Positions 14,317 to 20,881 of a DNA stretch of 35,952 nt are shown here, one piece after another. The DNA comes from a virus, in the IMG/VR virus record IMGVR_UViG_3300038548_000196, positions 1-35,952 of that record; one strand, given 5' to 3'. Both the position numbers and the translations under genes were made by a program. The notes under the pieces are model-generated. The model was not told where the DNA came from. It saw nothing but the letters and a program-made list of their open reading frames with translations, and searched no databases. The stretch's first letter is position 1, and each line of letters begins with the position of its first letter.

Positions 14317-14508
14317 TTATATTTCCTGCTTTGAATCTCTCCAACTATCGGGAACACCTAACTTAAGAGCAAGCTCTTTGCACTTGTCTTTATCGGGTAA
14401 TTCTTCAGTGCCTCCAAACGCCTTAAACAAATAGTTTTCGACCTGAACTCGTCTATTTAGGCTTAGTTCGTATTCCCTTTGCCATTTACAGCACTTGCAA
14501 TCGCTCAT
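14317..14508 (-). CDS. Hypothetical 63-aa protein with N-terminal Cys motif
   Basis: Begins 'MSDCKCCKW', three cysteines near the start, then a helix ('QREYELSLNRRVQVENYLF') and a basic/acidic end. Start in ATGA overlap with its upstream neighbour. The lone Cys cluster could be half a zinc site. Function unknown. Confidence 0.65.
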   Translation of the reverse strand: MSDCKCCKWQREYELSLNRRVQVENYLFKAFGGTEELPDKDKCKELALKLGVPDSWRDSKQEI

Positions 14509-14801
14509 TTTTTAACCTTCATTATTTTTAGCTTTATTTCTTCTCGATAACGAATCCAAGTCTTAGGTATTTTGAACAAACCAGCGATTAACTCTGGTCT
14601 ACCGCCGCTTGGCTCGTTGAACTTGTCAGCCATAAGGATATATTCTTTAGTTTCCTTAATTATCCAGCCCACTTGATGCGTTACAAAATCATCATCCTCT
14701 ACCCACTCGACAGCCTCATCATACGTTTTCCAACCGCTTTCGTTTGACATTGCATCAGCCCAGCCGATTGCTACTAATTTAAAATCTTTTCTTTCTTTCA
14801 T
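14505..14801 (-). CDS. Hypothetical 98-aa protein
   Basis: ATGA overlaps at both ends. It has two Trp-rich beta/alpha stretches ('FKLVAIGWADAMS', then 'DFVTHQVGWIIKETKEY') and a Lys-rich C-terminus. The pattern resembles small phage proteins of unknown role encoded near replication genes. No domain named. Confidence 0.7.
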   Translation of the reverse strand: MKERKDFKLVAIGWADAMSNESGWKTYDEAVEWVEDDDFVTHQVGWIIKETKEYILMADKFNEPSGGRPELIAGLFKIPKTWIRYREEIKLKIMKVKK

Positions 14802-14995
14802 GTTATCTCCTGATTAATGTTATTTACTTCCTGATACTCGTTAACTACCTTCGCATATTGCCCTAACTGATTAGCTAACTCTGTCTTCTCTAGCTGCAAT
14901 TGATCGCAATACTTCTCAAGCCTTTTATAATCGTCATAGTAAACAGTTGAGCGCTTGCCGGATTTATGGTTAATGGTTGGTATTGGTTTAATCAT
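14798..14995 (-). CDS. Hypothetical 65-aa coiled-coil protein
   Basis: ATGA overlaps at both ends. Residues about 18-63 form a helix with heptad-like leucines ('YKRLEKYCDQLQLEKTELAN'). The N-terminus is basic and extended. Function unknown. Confidence 0.65.
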   Translation of the reverse strand: MIKPIPTINHKSGKRSTVYYDDYKRLEKYCDQLQLEKTELANQLGQYAKVVNEYQEVNNINQEIT

Positions 14996-15219
14996 ACGTC
15001 CTCCATTGAAAGCTTGATGCTGTAAATATCTAAATCATTTCTTTCTGATAAGTCATTAATATATTGGTCGAAGTCTATCAATTCAGATTTAGAATCCCTT
15101 AAAACCCATCTACCACCAAAGCTATTGCCATGAGGAGTCTTACCTTTATGCTCTCGCTTTATTTGGTGTCCGCATTCGCTTGAGTAATTACCCTCTTTAT
15201 CCTCTGAAAACTTAATCAT
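14992..15219 (-). CDS. Hypothetical 75-aa protein
   Basis: Overlaps the downstream gene by ATGA and the upstream winged-helix gene by 8 bases. Contains 'FSEDKEGNYSSECGHQIKRE', a Gly-rich middle and an acidic tail. No family recognised. Confidence 0.65.
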   Translation of the reverse strand: MIKFSEDKEGNYSSECGHQIKREHKGKTPHGNSFGGRWVLRDSKSELIDFDQYINDLSERNDLDIYSIKLSMEDV

Positions 15220-15538
15220 ACATTTCCCCCTGCTTCTCTGGCAATCCCACTAAACCAACCATACGCCCAGTTGTAGAGCATTTGGTGGCACCCTTATCGA
15301 CTAATAACCCATCTTTAATAAGAAGGTTTACGCGGCCAGCAGTGGCTCCCAGCTCAATATCTGCAAATTCCGCTATCTGCCTTCTAGTTAATCCATCACT
15401 ACCCTTAAGCCCAAATAAAAACCCCCATTCCAAAGCTACCTTTACAGCCACAAGTATTAACTGTCGCTGCCTTTGCTTATTACCCGAGCTTACATGGTGT
15501 TGATAAGCTGCTCTTGATGTTGGCGCTACTGTATCCAT
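15212..15538 (-). CDS. Winged-helix-like DNA-binding protein
   Basis: 108 aa from the ATG at 15538, seven bases after AGGGG; the ATG at 15544 is too close to that site. Residues about 47-95 read as a winged helix: 'LTRRQIAEFADIELGATAGR' (helix-turn-recognition helix), 'VNLLIKDGLLVDKG' (wing entry) and 'GRMVGLVGLP' (wing strand). The N-terminal part holds 'KQRQRQLILVAVKVALEW', probably a helix. It may regulate the early operon or assist replication. Only the fold is inferred. Confidence 0.7.
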   Translation of the reverse strand: MDTVAPTSRAAYQHHVSSGNKQRQRQLILVAVKVALEWGFLFGLKGSDGLTRRQIAEFADIELGATAGRVNLLIKDGLLVDKGATKCSTTGRMVGLVGLPEKQGEMYD

Positions 15539-15559
15539 ATTCATTCCCCTAATACCTGA

Positions 15560-15676
15560 TTAATTAAAAACTACTGGCTTAACTGGTCTTAAAAATATCT
15601 CCGAACCAATTAAACCCGCTATTAATAATTTCTTTCGCGCTTCTTTATGAGCTAAAATCGCCTTTTCTCTATTCAT
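15560..15676 (-). CDS. Hypothetical 38-aa basic peptide
   Basis: Starts in a TAATG overlap with the helicase stop. Sequence 'MNREKAILAHKEARKKLL' is an amphipathic basic helix, followed by a hydrophobic stretch 'IAGLIGSEIFL'. Tight coupling to the helicase gene supports translation; role unknown. Confidence 0.5.
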   Translation of the reverse strand: MNREKAILAHKEARKKLLIAGLIGSEIFLRPVKPVVFN

Positions 15677-16992
15677 TAGTTAAATCCTCTCGATTGTTTT
15701 TTGTTTTCGTATGGCTGATAAGTAAAATTAGATACGTCTAAAAACTTACTTCGGCTTAAATCAGTGCTTAGTATTTCATTACCTATTTCGCCGTTTCTAA
15801 ACTTCCTTACCAGTATTTCTGCAAAGCCTTTATTCATTGCGTCATCTTCGTAGTAAACCTCATCACGATACACAAAAATAATAATGTCTGCGTCTTGCTC
15901 AATCTCTCCAGAGTCCCTTAGATCACTCATCATAGGTCGCTTGTCTGGCCGCTTCTCTACCTCTCGGCTTAACTGGCTAAGTAGTATGATTGGTATCTCA
16001 AGCTCTTTGGCTAAGGCTTTAAGCCCCCTTGTAATTGATCCTATTTGAGCTGTACGGTTATCGCCTTTACCATCCATTAATTGCAGGTAGTCAATAACGA
16101 TTAAATCTAAGCCTTCACGCATCTTCTTTTTCTTGGCAATGATGCTCATTTGCTGAACAGTGCGCGAACATTCATCAATGAATAGGTTCTTATCCTGAAA
16201 GTTAGATACTGTCCGAGATATGCTAGGCCACTCATCTTCGTTTAATTCGCCTGACTTGATACTGTTAAGCGGTACGCCTGAAAGGTTTGATATTGATTTA
16301 TCTATTAATTCGCTTGATGTCATTTCTCTACTAAAGAATAGAACCGTTTTACCAGTCATAGCGTTATGGTCTGAGATGTTTAATGCAAAAGTAGTTTTAC
16401 CCATTGCGGGCCGACCAGCGATAATAACTAAGTTACCAGGCTTCAGCCCGTTGATTCTTTCATCTAACTTTTCAAACCCTGTAGCGATTCCATCCATACC
16501 TTGAACCGATTGGCGGCGACCTAGCTCATCAATAAAACCCTTAAGATTTGTCTTTAAATCTACGATGCCTTTTTGCTCGGGTTCTTGTAGTTCAGAGAGG
16601 GTATTTAGCACAGTCTCCATTTTGTCTGGATAACTACCGTACTCACCGGCCATAGCAGCTAATCCTGTTAGCGTAGTGACCAGTTTAGCCCCTTGGCTAT
16701 CTCTTCGTATTGCCTTGTAATAATTGTTCAGCCCAAGGTCACTGATGAAGCCTGACATAATCAAAGCGGTGTGACCAAATAGCCGGTTATTATCTGGATA
16801 AGTCTTACTCACATAATCCAAGAAAGTAGCGTTATCAATAAAATCGCCATGCTCTTTCATATCCAAGATTGCTTGGAATATCTGACGGTTATCTAGCCCC
16901 ATAAAATCATTGGCTATTAAGTCGTAGTCGTCTAGTAGTTTTGAGTTGTCTAGGATGATTCCTATAAAACAGTTTTCTGCCTCGTTGCTCAT
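15676..16992 (-). CDS. dnaB: Replicative DNA helicase, DnaB family
   Basis: 438 aa. N-terminal helical domain (residues 1-110), linker, then RecA-like core: Walker A 'GRPAMGKT' (193-200), 'FFSREM' with the catalytic Glu223 (most DnaB have SLEM, here SREM), Walker B 'LIVIDYLQ' (297-304), 'LSQLSREVEKR' (338-348) and the arginine-finger block 'DLRDSGEIEQDAD' (357-369). It unwinds DNA 5' to 3' as a hexamer at the fork. Start overlaps the initiator stop by 4 bases (ATGA). No loader or polymerase is encoded nearby, so the initiator may load it, as P22 gp18/gp12, and the host Pol III would follow. Confidence 0.92.
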   Translation of the reverse strand: MSNEAENCFIGIILDNSKLLDDYDLIANDFMGLDNRQIFQAILDMKEHGDFIDNATFLDYVSKTYPDNNRLFGHTALIMSGFISDLGLNNYYKAIRRDSQGAKLVTTLTGLAAMAGEYGSYPDKMETVLNTLSELQEPEQKGIVDLKTNLKGFIDELGRRQSVQGMDGIATGFEKLDERINGLKPGNLVIIAGRPAMGKTTFALNISDHNAMTGKTVLFFSREMTSSELIDKSISNLSGVPLNSIKSGELNEDEWPSISRTVSNFQDKNLFIDECSRTVQQMSIIAKKKKMREGLDLIVIDYLQLMDGKGDNRTAQIGSITRGLKALAKELEIPIILLSQLSREVEKRPDKRPMMSDLRDSGEIEQDADIIIFVYRDEVYYEDDAMNKGFAEILVRKFRNGEIGNEILSTDLSRSKFLDVSNFTYQPYENKKQSRGFN

Positions 16993-17744
16993 GAGTATTT
17001 TCTTTCCTTGTTGCTGTTGTAAGTATCTATCTTGATTAGAAAGTCAAAAGAGGCTTTCCAGCTTGAATGATCACCACCGCGAGCGGCATCACCTTGGAAG
17101 AATCCAATGCTTGAACAGTAATCAAAATACCGTTCCCAATGCTCAATGTTATTAGTGTGATTCTTCTCGAGCTCGTTATCAGTATCTAAATTCCATAATT
17201 TTTTGATAGCTGACTTTCGCTTTGAGCTCCATTGCTTAGAAGGAACTAAACCAGCGTTACCAGTAGGCTCAGAATAATTTTTCTCATAGGCATCAGCGAT
17301 AAGCTGATAAGGAATATCTTTCTTAGTTATTGTTTCTTTATTCTTAGTTCTTAGTTCTTTATTGGCATTGCCTTCGCTATGCGTTCGCATTGCATTCGCA
17401 TCACCCTTTAAAGCTTTGTTTTTTAAAGACTTTTTATCCCATCTAGCGTTTGCAGCACTCTTTGCCTTCTCGCTTCGTGTTCTATACTTCTCTATTTCAT
17501 CATTTACTTTAGAGTGATAGTAGCCATCATCTTGAGTTATAAAAAACTCCTGCAATACGTCTGCAATGCGTTCGCATTCCGTTCGCATACGGATTAATTT
17601 GGCTATTTGTTTGATGTCGATCGGTAGAGGTTCTTCGTGTAAATAACACCAATCAAGCATTCTTCGATAAGCTAGATCTTCTAAATCGTCTAGGTGCGAA
17701 GTGTGGCTTAGATAGTTTGATACATTGAAGTTATAGAAGTGCAT
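16989..17744 (-). CDS. Replication initiator-like protein with DUF1376 domain
   Basis: 251 aa. Residues 1-85 match the DUF1376 pattern: 'MHFYNFNVSNYLSHTSHLDD', 'DLAYRRMLDWCYLHEEPLP' and 'FFITQDDGYYHSKVNDEIEK'. Residues 86-140 are a low-complexity Lys/Asn/Ala linker ('RTRSEKAKSAANARW'). Residues 150-251 are a C-terminal helical domain of the kind that contacts the helicase. DUF1376 proteins commonly precede DnaB or DnaC genes in phages. Its coding DNA contains 11-bp-phased repeats that look like an origin, and the start codon lies behind a leader that can hide its ribosome site. Confidence 0.8.
   Translation of the reverse strand: MHFYNFNVSNYLSHTSHLDDLEDLAYRRMLDWCYLHEEPLPIDIKQIAKLIRMRTECERIADVLQEFFITQDDGYYHSKVNDEIEKYRTRSEKAKSAANARWDKKSLKNKALKGDANAMRTHSEGNANKELRTKNKETITKKDIPYQLIADAYEKNYSEPTGNAGLVPSKQWSSKRKSAIKKLWNLDTDNELEKNHTNNIEHWERYFDYCSSIGFFQGDAARGGDHSSWKASFDFLIKIDTYNSNKERKYS
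17371..17440. repeat. Putative origin: iteron cluster 1 and adjacent AT-rich stretch
   Basis: Units of 11 bp begin at 17374 with TCGCTATGCGT, TCGCATTGCAT and TCGCATCACCC, so TTCGCAT recurs one helical turn apart. Bases 17379-17401 match 17566-17588 at 21 of 23 positions. Immediately next is an A/T-rich stretch (about 17405-17440) with runs of T and A that could melt. Origins inside the initiator gene are known from lambda O and P22 gene 18. Confidence 0.55.
17551..17591. repeat. Putative origin: iteron cluster 2
   Basis: Four 11-bp units in a row: TGCAATACGTC, TGCAATGCGTT, CGCATTCCGTT, CGCATACGG. The core ATGCG-TT-CGCAT (17566-17577) is also two-fold symmetric. The same DNA word as cluster 1 is read in a different frame of the protein here, so the similarity is not due to the protein sequence. 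Confidence 0.55.
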
Positions 17745-17840
17745 ATAGAAACCTTGTTTATGTAATCCTTGTTATTTGAAAGTAGGGCGGTGCTAAACAA
17801 GGAAAGCAGAATCAGGGATCAATCCGATTCGTTTACCGCC
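17742..17840 (-). promoter_or_regulatory. Structured leader with mutually exclusive stems over the initiator ribosome site
   Basis: On the minus-strand RNA, GGCGG-TAAAC-GAATC-GGAT (17840-17822) can pair in order with ATCC, GATTC, GTTTA and CCGCC (17819-17786), making 19 base pairs with bulges. The GTTTA used there is part of CCTTGTTTA (17802-17794), which is perfectly complementary over 9 bases to TAAACAAGG (17760-17752). That second segment holds the AAGG ribosome site seven bases before the ATG at 17744. A near copy, TAACAAGG, lies at 17774-17767. Opening one stem therefore exposes or hides the start of the replication gene. Confidence 0.6.
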
Positions 17841-17853
17841 AACGCGTATTGTA

Positions 17854-18024
17854 TTACTTATCAACACCTACTTGCAATCTTTTAAATAGATCATTGCTTA
17901 ACTCTTCTAATATTAAAGGACCAAGGTCAACGGCTAACTTATCCATATATTCCTTCGATATTAAGCCCTCACTATACGCCTTCATTGCTTGCCCAAACTC
18001 CCATTCTGCTTGCGTTATAATCAT
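17854..18024 (-). CDS. Hypothetical 56-aa helical protein
   Basis: ATG at 18024 follows AAAGGGGTTAAAAC. Acidic helical sequence with 'QAEWEFGQAMKAYSEGLISK', then 'DLGPLILEELSNDLFKRL'. Located directly upstream of the initiator leader. Possibly a small regulator; no family recognised. Confidence 0.65.
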   Translation of the reverse strand: MIITQAEWEFGQAMKAYSEGLISKEYMDKLAVDLGPLILEELSNDLFKRLQVGVDK

Positions 18025-18060
18025 GTTTTAACCCCTTTATACAATCAATATCTGCTATAA

Positions 18061-18336
18061 TTAATCATCTTCAAGCCATATTAATTCCTTGCGTGCTGCG
18101 ATTATTCTGGTAACTGTTTGTTCAGGAGTTATGACAATCTTACATTCAGTCTCTATCCTTTTAAGGCTATCATCAATCTCTCGCTCAATAGCCAAATTGA
18201 ATTCTTCGGTAAAACAATGATGCCTTCTCGCTAAATTAGTAAGCATCTCCCAAGCCTCACTAACATCGCTATTTTCTAAATATAAAAACTCTTCCAATTC
18301 ATTTGATTTCTTTACTAGCGATTTATAATTGTTCAT
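18061..18336 (-). CDS. Hypothetical 91-aa helical protein
   Basis: Almost all helix, acidic, with 'SLVKKSNELEEFLYLENSD', a His-rich turn 'ARRHHC' and 'TRIIAARKELIWLED' at the end. Part of the early minus operon. No catalytic motif or known family. Confidence 0.65.
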   Translation of the reverse strand: MNNYKSLVKKSNELEEFLYLENSDVSEAWEMLTNLARRHHCFTEEFNLAIEREIDDSLKRIETECKIVITPEQTVTRIIAARKELIWLEDD

Positions 18337-18375
18337 CCTATTTACTCCTTATCAATACGTAGTTAGTTGGTATAA

Positions 18376-18579
18376 TTAATCTTCATCTGGCCATTCATAA
18401 TTCAAAATGAAATCGACGTTTGATAATCCGGTAAACTCCCAATCTTCAAGAACTTTATTAGGTATCGGGCAAATTTTACCATCGTTAATAAACTCTAAAT
18501 CCTTTAATTCTGGACGATTCATTCGGCCGCGCTCATTCGCTAAGTTAAAAACATCTTGAACATCTATTTTAGTTTTCAT
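18376..18579 (-). CDS. Hypothetical 67-aa protein
   Basis: Acidic alpha/beta protein ('IDVQDVFNLANERGRMNRPE', 'LEDWEFTGLSNVDFIL', tail 'EWPDED'). In the early minus operon; the start follows a GGAGAGTAG-type site. No function known. Confidence 0.6.
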   Translation of the reverse strand: MKTKIDVQDVFNLANERGRMNRPELKDLEFINDGKICPIPNKVLEDWEFTGLSNVDFILNYEWPDED

Positions 18580-18612
18580 TCTCTACTCTCCATCATCAAT
18601 GGTTATAAGGTG

Positions 18613-18825
18613 TTATTTAAAATACGCCAATATCTTTACAAGACCTTCTAGGCTGGATCTTGTCTCTTCAATGCTGGCCTCTATCTCTGATTTGCAAGCG
18701 ATGCATTCCCCTCCATGATTGGTTGTCCTAACCTCATTTTCACCATTTGCGTTTTGAACAACCCAGATTTCATTGTCCATTTCCCATCCGTCATGCAAAA
18801 CCCTAGTGCTAAATATCTTTTCCAT
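18613..18825 (-). CDS. Hypothetical 70-aa protein
   Basis: N-terminal beta-like part with 'RVLHDGWEMDNEIWVVQN', a central 'HGGECIACKSEIE' containing a CxxC, and a C-terminal helix. ATG follows AAGGGGTATAAGTT. Possible single zinc knuckle. Role unknown. Confidence 0.65.
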   Translation of the reverse strand: MEKIFSTRVLHDGWEMDNEIWVVQNANGENEVRTTNHGGECIACKSEIEASIEETRSSLEGLVKILAYFK

Positions 18826-18828
18826 AAC

Positions 18829-18993
18829 TTATACCCCTTTAGCCTTATTAACTTCTCTATTATTGATACCGTCTACAATCTCAGGATTAACTAAGCGCTC
18901 AACAACAATTTCAGTATCGGTAACATAGCCATGGTAATAAATCCTTTCGTTACCTAAGTAAGCCTTACCAGTAATTAATTTATCGTTATCCAT
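18829..18993 (-). CDS. Hypothetical 54-aa protein
   Basis: ATG at 18993, overlapping the upstream gene by 8 bases. The first half is beta-like ('KLITGKAYLGNERIYYHGYV', 'TEIVVERLVN') and the tail basic. Its 3' end carries the ribosome site of the next gene. No family recognised. Confidence 0.6.
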   Translation of the reverse strand: MDNDKLITGKAYLGNERIYYHGYVTDTEIVVERLVNPEIVDGINNREVNKAKGV

Positions 18994-19183
18994 TATGATC
19001 ATCCTTTAAAATGTTAGCTGGGTGAATACTTCTCTTTATGCATGTCTCGCCCCATTTAACTACAGGTATCTTTTCGTTTAGAATATTAGATACAAACCCA
19101 ACAACGACGCCTTTTTCACCACTTCCAGTTAAGATTTCGTTTTTTATTACTTGATCGCCAATTTTACATTCTGATATGTTCAT
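18986..19183 (-). CDS. Hypothetical 65-aa SH3-like protein
   Basis: Beta-rich, with 'CKIGDQVIKNEILTGSGEK' and 'GVVVGFVSNI', then 'KIPVVKWGETCIKRSIHP'. The pattern G-D-x-V...G-V-V-x-F...P-V-V-K-W is that of small SH3/KOW-like barrels. Overlaps both neighbours. Function unknown. Confidence 0.65.
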   Translation of the reverse strand: MNISECKIGDQVIKNEILTGSGEKGVVVGFVSNILNEKIPVVKWGETCIKRSIHPANILKDDHNG

Positions 19184-19629
19184 TATGATTCCCCTCTGAT
19201 TGATTCAAGCGCATTGCTAACTAATTCACATACTTCATTAGGAATTAGATTTTCCAAATCGCCAATATCTAAATCCTCAGTATGATTAATCCAATTCCAC
19301 TTAATGGCCTCTTTAAGCGCCTTTTTTAACTGTATAATCTCATCACCAAAAGCGACACAAGTTTTAATCAAGTTCTGATTACCTGACTCAACAACTTCGC
19401 GGTGCATTCTATGCTGCTCGGCCTTTTCTTCTAACTCATCTCTCTCTTTAATAACGTGCTCAAGAGAAAACATTAAAGCTTTTTTTGTTTCCAAGTTAGC
19501 GGACCAATCCGCCTTAAGCTCTCTCACCTCATCAATAAGCGCTAGCCTTTCCTGCTCAACGTTAACTGCTTTATCCATAACATCACCGACCAAGTTGCTC
19601 TTATCCTGATTATCTGTTTCAAAGCTCAT
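19183..19629 (-). CDS. 148-aa coiled-coil protein
   Basis: Start set at the ATG at 19629, nine bases after GGAGG; further upstream codons would run through the previous gene. Residues about 20-90 are a long charged coiled coil ('EQERLALIDEVRELKADW', 'EHVIKERDELEEKAEQHRMH'), and the C-terminal part is acidic and helical ('NLIPNEVCELVSNALES'). Resembles ead/Ea-type small phage proteins. Function unknown. Confidence 0.65.
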   Translation of the reverse strand: MSFETDNQDKSNLVGDVMDKAVNVEQERLALIDEVRELKADWSANLETKKALMFSLEHVIKERDELEEKAEQHRMHREVVESGNQNLIKTCVAFGDEIIQLKKALKEAIKWNWINHTEDLDIGDLENLIPNEVCELVSNALESIRGES

Positions 19630-19852
19630 TATCGCCAGCCTCCCAATCCAAAAACACACCGCAACACATGGGGCGATCAATTCCTTGATTGATATAATGC
19701 CAATCGCAATCCATTAGCTGGTTGATTTTCATAATATCTAACGCCTCTCTAAACCCTTTTAACTGTCTATTATTTGCGTAATGCTCGCTTTCTGTTTTCG
19801 AGTTATTAACCGCTTCTACTAGCTTGATATGCTTATCTATAAATTTGCTCAT
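19619..19852 (-). CDS. Hypothetical 77-aa protein
   Basis: Helical N-terminus ('KHIKLVEAVNNSKTESEHYA'), and a C-terminal segment 'DCDWHYINQGIDRPMCCGV' with three Cys and one His that might bind metal. Overlaps the downstream gene by 11 bases. Unknown family. Confidence 0.6.
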   Translation of the reverse strand: MSKFIDKHIKLVEAVNNSKTESEHYANNRQLKGFREALDIMKINQLMDCDWHYINQGIDRPMCCGVFLDWEAGDNEL

Positions 19853-19855
19853 AAA

Positions 19856-20050
19856 TTACCCCTTGGCTCGTCGTTCGTTAACTTCATTAAGTCTCTTAGC
19901 CTTCTCTCTAGCCTCTCTATGCTCTGCTAGCTCATCCGGTACAATCACACTATCTCGATACGTTATAGGCCACTGGCAGTTAATACATTCCTCTGACAGC
20001 GATACTTGGCTTATTGGTAAATCTCCGCAGTGTTTACAGTTCCAAATCAT
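19856..20050 (-). CDS. 64-aa zinc-ribbon protein
   Basis: CxxC pairs 'CKHC' (residues 5-8) and 'CINC' (about 22-25) form a rubredoxin-like zinc knuckle at the N-terminus, followed by a charged helix ('AEHREAREKAKRLNEVNERR'). Start in an ATGA overlap with the 45-aa gene. Probable DNA- or protein-binding adaptor. Confidence 0.7.
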   Translation of the reverse strand: MIWNCKHCGDLPISQVSLSEECINCQWPITYRDSVIVPDELAEHREAREKAKRLNEVNERRAKG

Positions 20051-20184
20051 ACGACCACCGTAAAGATATACTCATCTCCCTGAAGCTTTGGCCATCTAAC
20101 AGTGATAAAAAATCCGCAATCTACTAGCATTGCCCGCGCTTCTTTAAGGCTGTTAGCCAATACTGCTAGCTCATACTGTTCCAT
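20047..20184 (-). CDS. Hypothetical 45-aa protein
   Basis: ATG at 20184 lies inside the end of the upstream gene (14-base overlap) and the stop overlaps the next start (ATGA). A helix ('AVLANSLKEARAMLVD') is followed by two strands ('GFFITVRWP', 'YIFTVVV'), a plausible small alpha/beta fold. Unknown function. Confidence 0.6.
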   Translation of the reverse strand: MEQYELAVLANSLKEARAMLVDCGFFITVRWPKLQGDEYIFTVVV

Positions 20185-20353
20185 AATCTTTATCTCCAAA
20201 TACTTTCTTATGATCTTCTTCGATTAATTCAGATACTACTTTTGTCGCGCTCATATTGTAGTAACCGGCTAACTCGATTTGCATCTTTCTAATGCTGGGG
20301 TAAATGTTGAACCCGTAGGCTTTGGTTACTTGGCTTATCTTAATTGCTGGCAT
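20171..20353 (-). CDS. 60-aa possible DNA-binding protein
   Basis: Contains 'IKISQVTKAYGFNIYPSIRK' then 'LAGYYNMSATKVVSELIEED'. The second segment reads like a ribbon-helix-helix or helix-turn-helix, and the end 'HKKVFGD' is basic. No operator can be tied to it. Function tentative. Confidence 0.55.
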   Translation of the reverse strand: MPAIKISQVTKAYGFNIYPSIRKMQIELAGYYNMSATKVVSELIEEDHKKVFGDKDYGTV

Positions 20354-20356
20354 TTC

Positions 20357-20548
20357 TTATTCCTCGTTAAAGTATGGGTGGGTTAATTCAAAGTCTTCTA
20401 TCTGGTCAAGTGCGTCTAATTCACTAAAGGCCGTACCGCATAGCACTTCAGTATCGCAATTGTCTTTGTGCCAAAAATCATAGTCATAAGCCCTTAGTGG
20501 TATTGGCTTAGCGCTTAATTGTATGGTCCATCCGTCTGGTAATTTCAT
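20357..20548 (-). CDS. Hypothetical 63-aa protein
   Basis: Small acidic protein with 'LPDGWTIQLSAKPIPLRA' and a helical C-terminus ('SELDALDQIEDFEL'). AAAGGATC precedes the ATG, and a GC hairpin lies just upstream of that site. No family recognised. Confidence 0.6.
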   Translation of the reverse strand: MKLPDGWTIQLSAKPIPLRAYDYDFWHKDNCDTEVLCGTAFSELDALDQIEDFELTHPYFNEE

Positions 20549-20558
20549 GTGATCCTTT

Positions 20559-20578
20559 GCCCCTTGCGGGGCTTTGTT
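20559..20578 (+). terminator. GC hairpin with T tract on the plus strand, between minus genes
   Basis: GCCCC (20559-20563), TTGC loop, GGGGC (20568-20572), then TTTGTT. The U tract is only on the plus-strand transcript, so it would stop RNA running antisense to the early genes. On the minus strand it is a hairpin just ahead of the ribosome site of the 20548 gene. Confidence 0.55.
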
Positions 20579-20580
20579 GG

Positions 20581-20808
20581 TTAAAAGTTTATTAAAGTTA
20601 CATTAAGCGAATCACTATCAACTCTTTTAGCTAAGTAGCTGCTAAGTGATTTATTTGCCTGCTCGCAGTCGCTATGAAGCTCGCCTTCACCAAAAGAAAA
20701 TGTTTTAACTGTTCTTTTCTTGTTGATGTAATAGATACCCGATTTAGCGTCCGCGTCTATGTAGTCTCTGTCGTCACTCATTGTTAAGTTAATTATTAAA
20801 GCTTCCAT
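20581..20808 (-). CDS. Hypothetical 75-aa protein, first gene of the early leftward operon
   Basis: Start set at the ATG at 20808, nine bases after AAGGG; the ATG at 20814 is only three bases from it. The same spacing (GGGGTAAGTGATT-ATG) is seen before the MazG-like gene at 8257. Sequence 'IYYINKKRTVKTFSF' is beta-like, and the rest mixed. It is the first gene after the leftward promoter, so expressed first; early host-takeover function is possible but unproven. Confidence 0.6.
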   Translation of the reverse strand: MEALIINLTMSDDRDYIDADAKSGIYYINKKRTVKTFSFGEGELHSDCEQANKSLSSYLAKRVDSDSLNVTLINF

Positions 20809-20851
20809 AATCATTTACCCTTTAGTTTGTGTGCCTTGATTCGATGAAGTG

Positions 20852-20879
20852 ATAATACATCATATGACTTGTCATGTAA
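20852..20879 (-). promoter_or_regulatory. Leftward early promoter
   Basis: On the minus strand TTACAT (20879-20874), 16 bases, TATTAT (20857-20852). Transcription would start near 20845, about 37 bases before the ATG at 20808. An inverted repeat lies in its spacer. Confidence 0.6.
20864..20875. promoter_or_regulatory. Operator-like inverted repeat in the early promoter
   Basis: ATGAC-TT-GTCAT (20864-20875), 5-bp arms with a 2-base centre, lies between the -35 and -10 boxes of the leftward promoter. A dimeric regulator bound here would block that promoter. Candidates are the HTH proteins at 22597, 11605 or 20171. Confidence 0.5.
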
Positions 20880-20881
20880 TG

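Noticed and set aside
17849-18031. Plus-strand 60-aa ORF
   Set aside because: The opposite strand holds a 56-aa ORF with a strong ribosome site in operon context.
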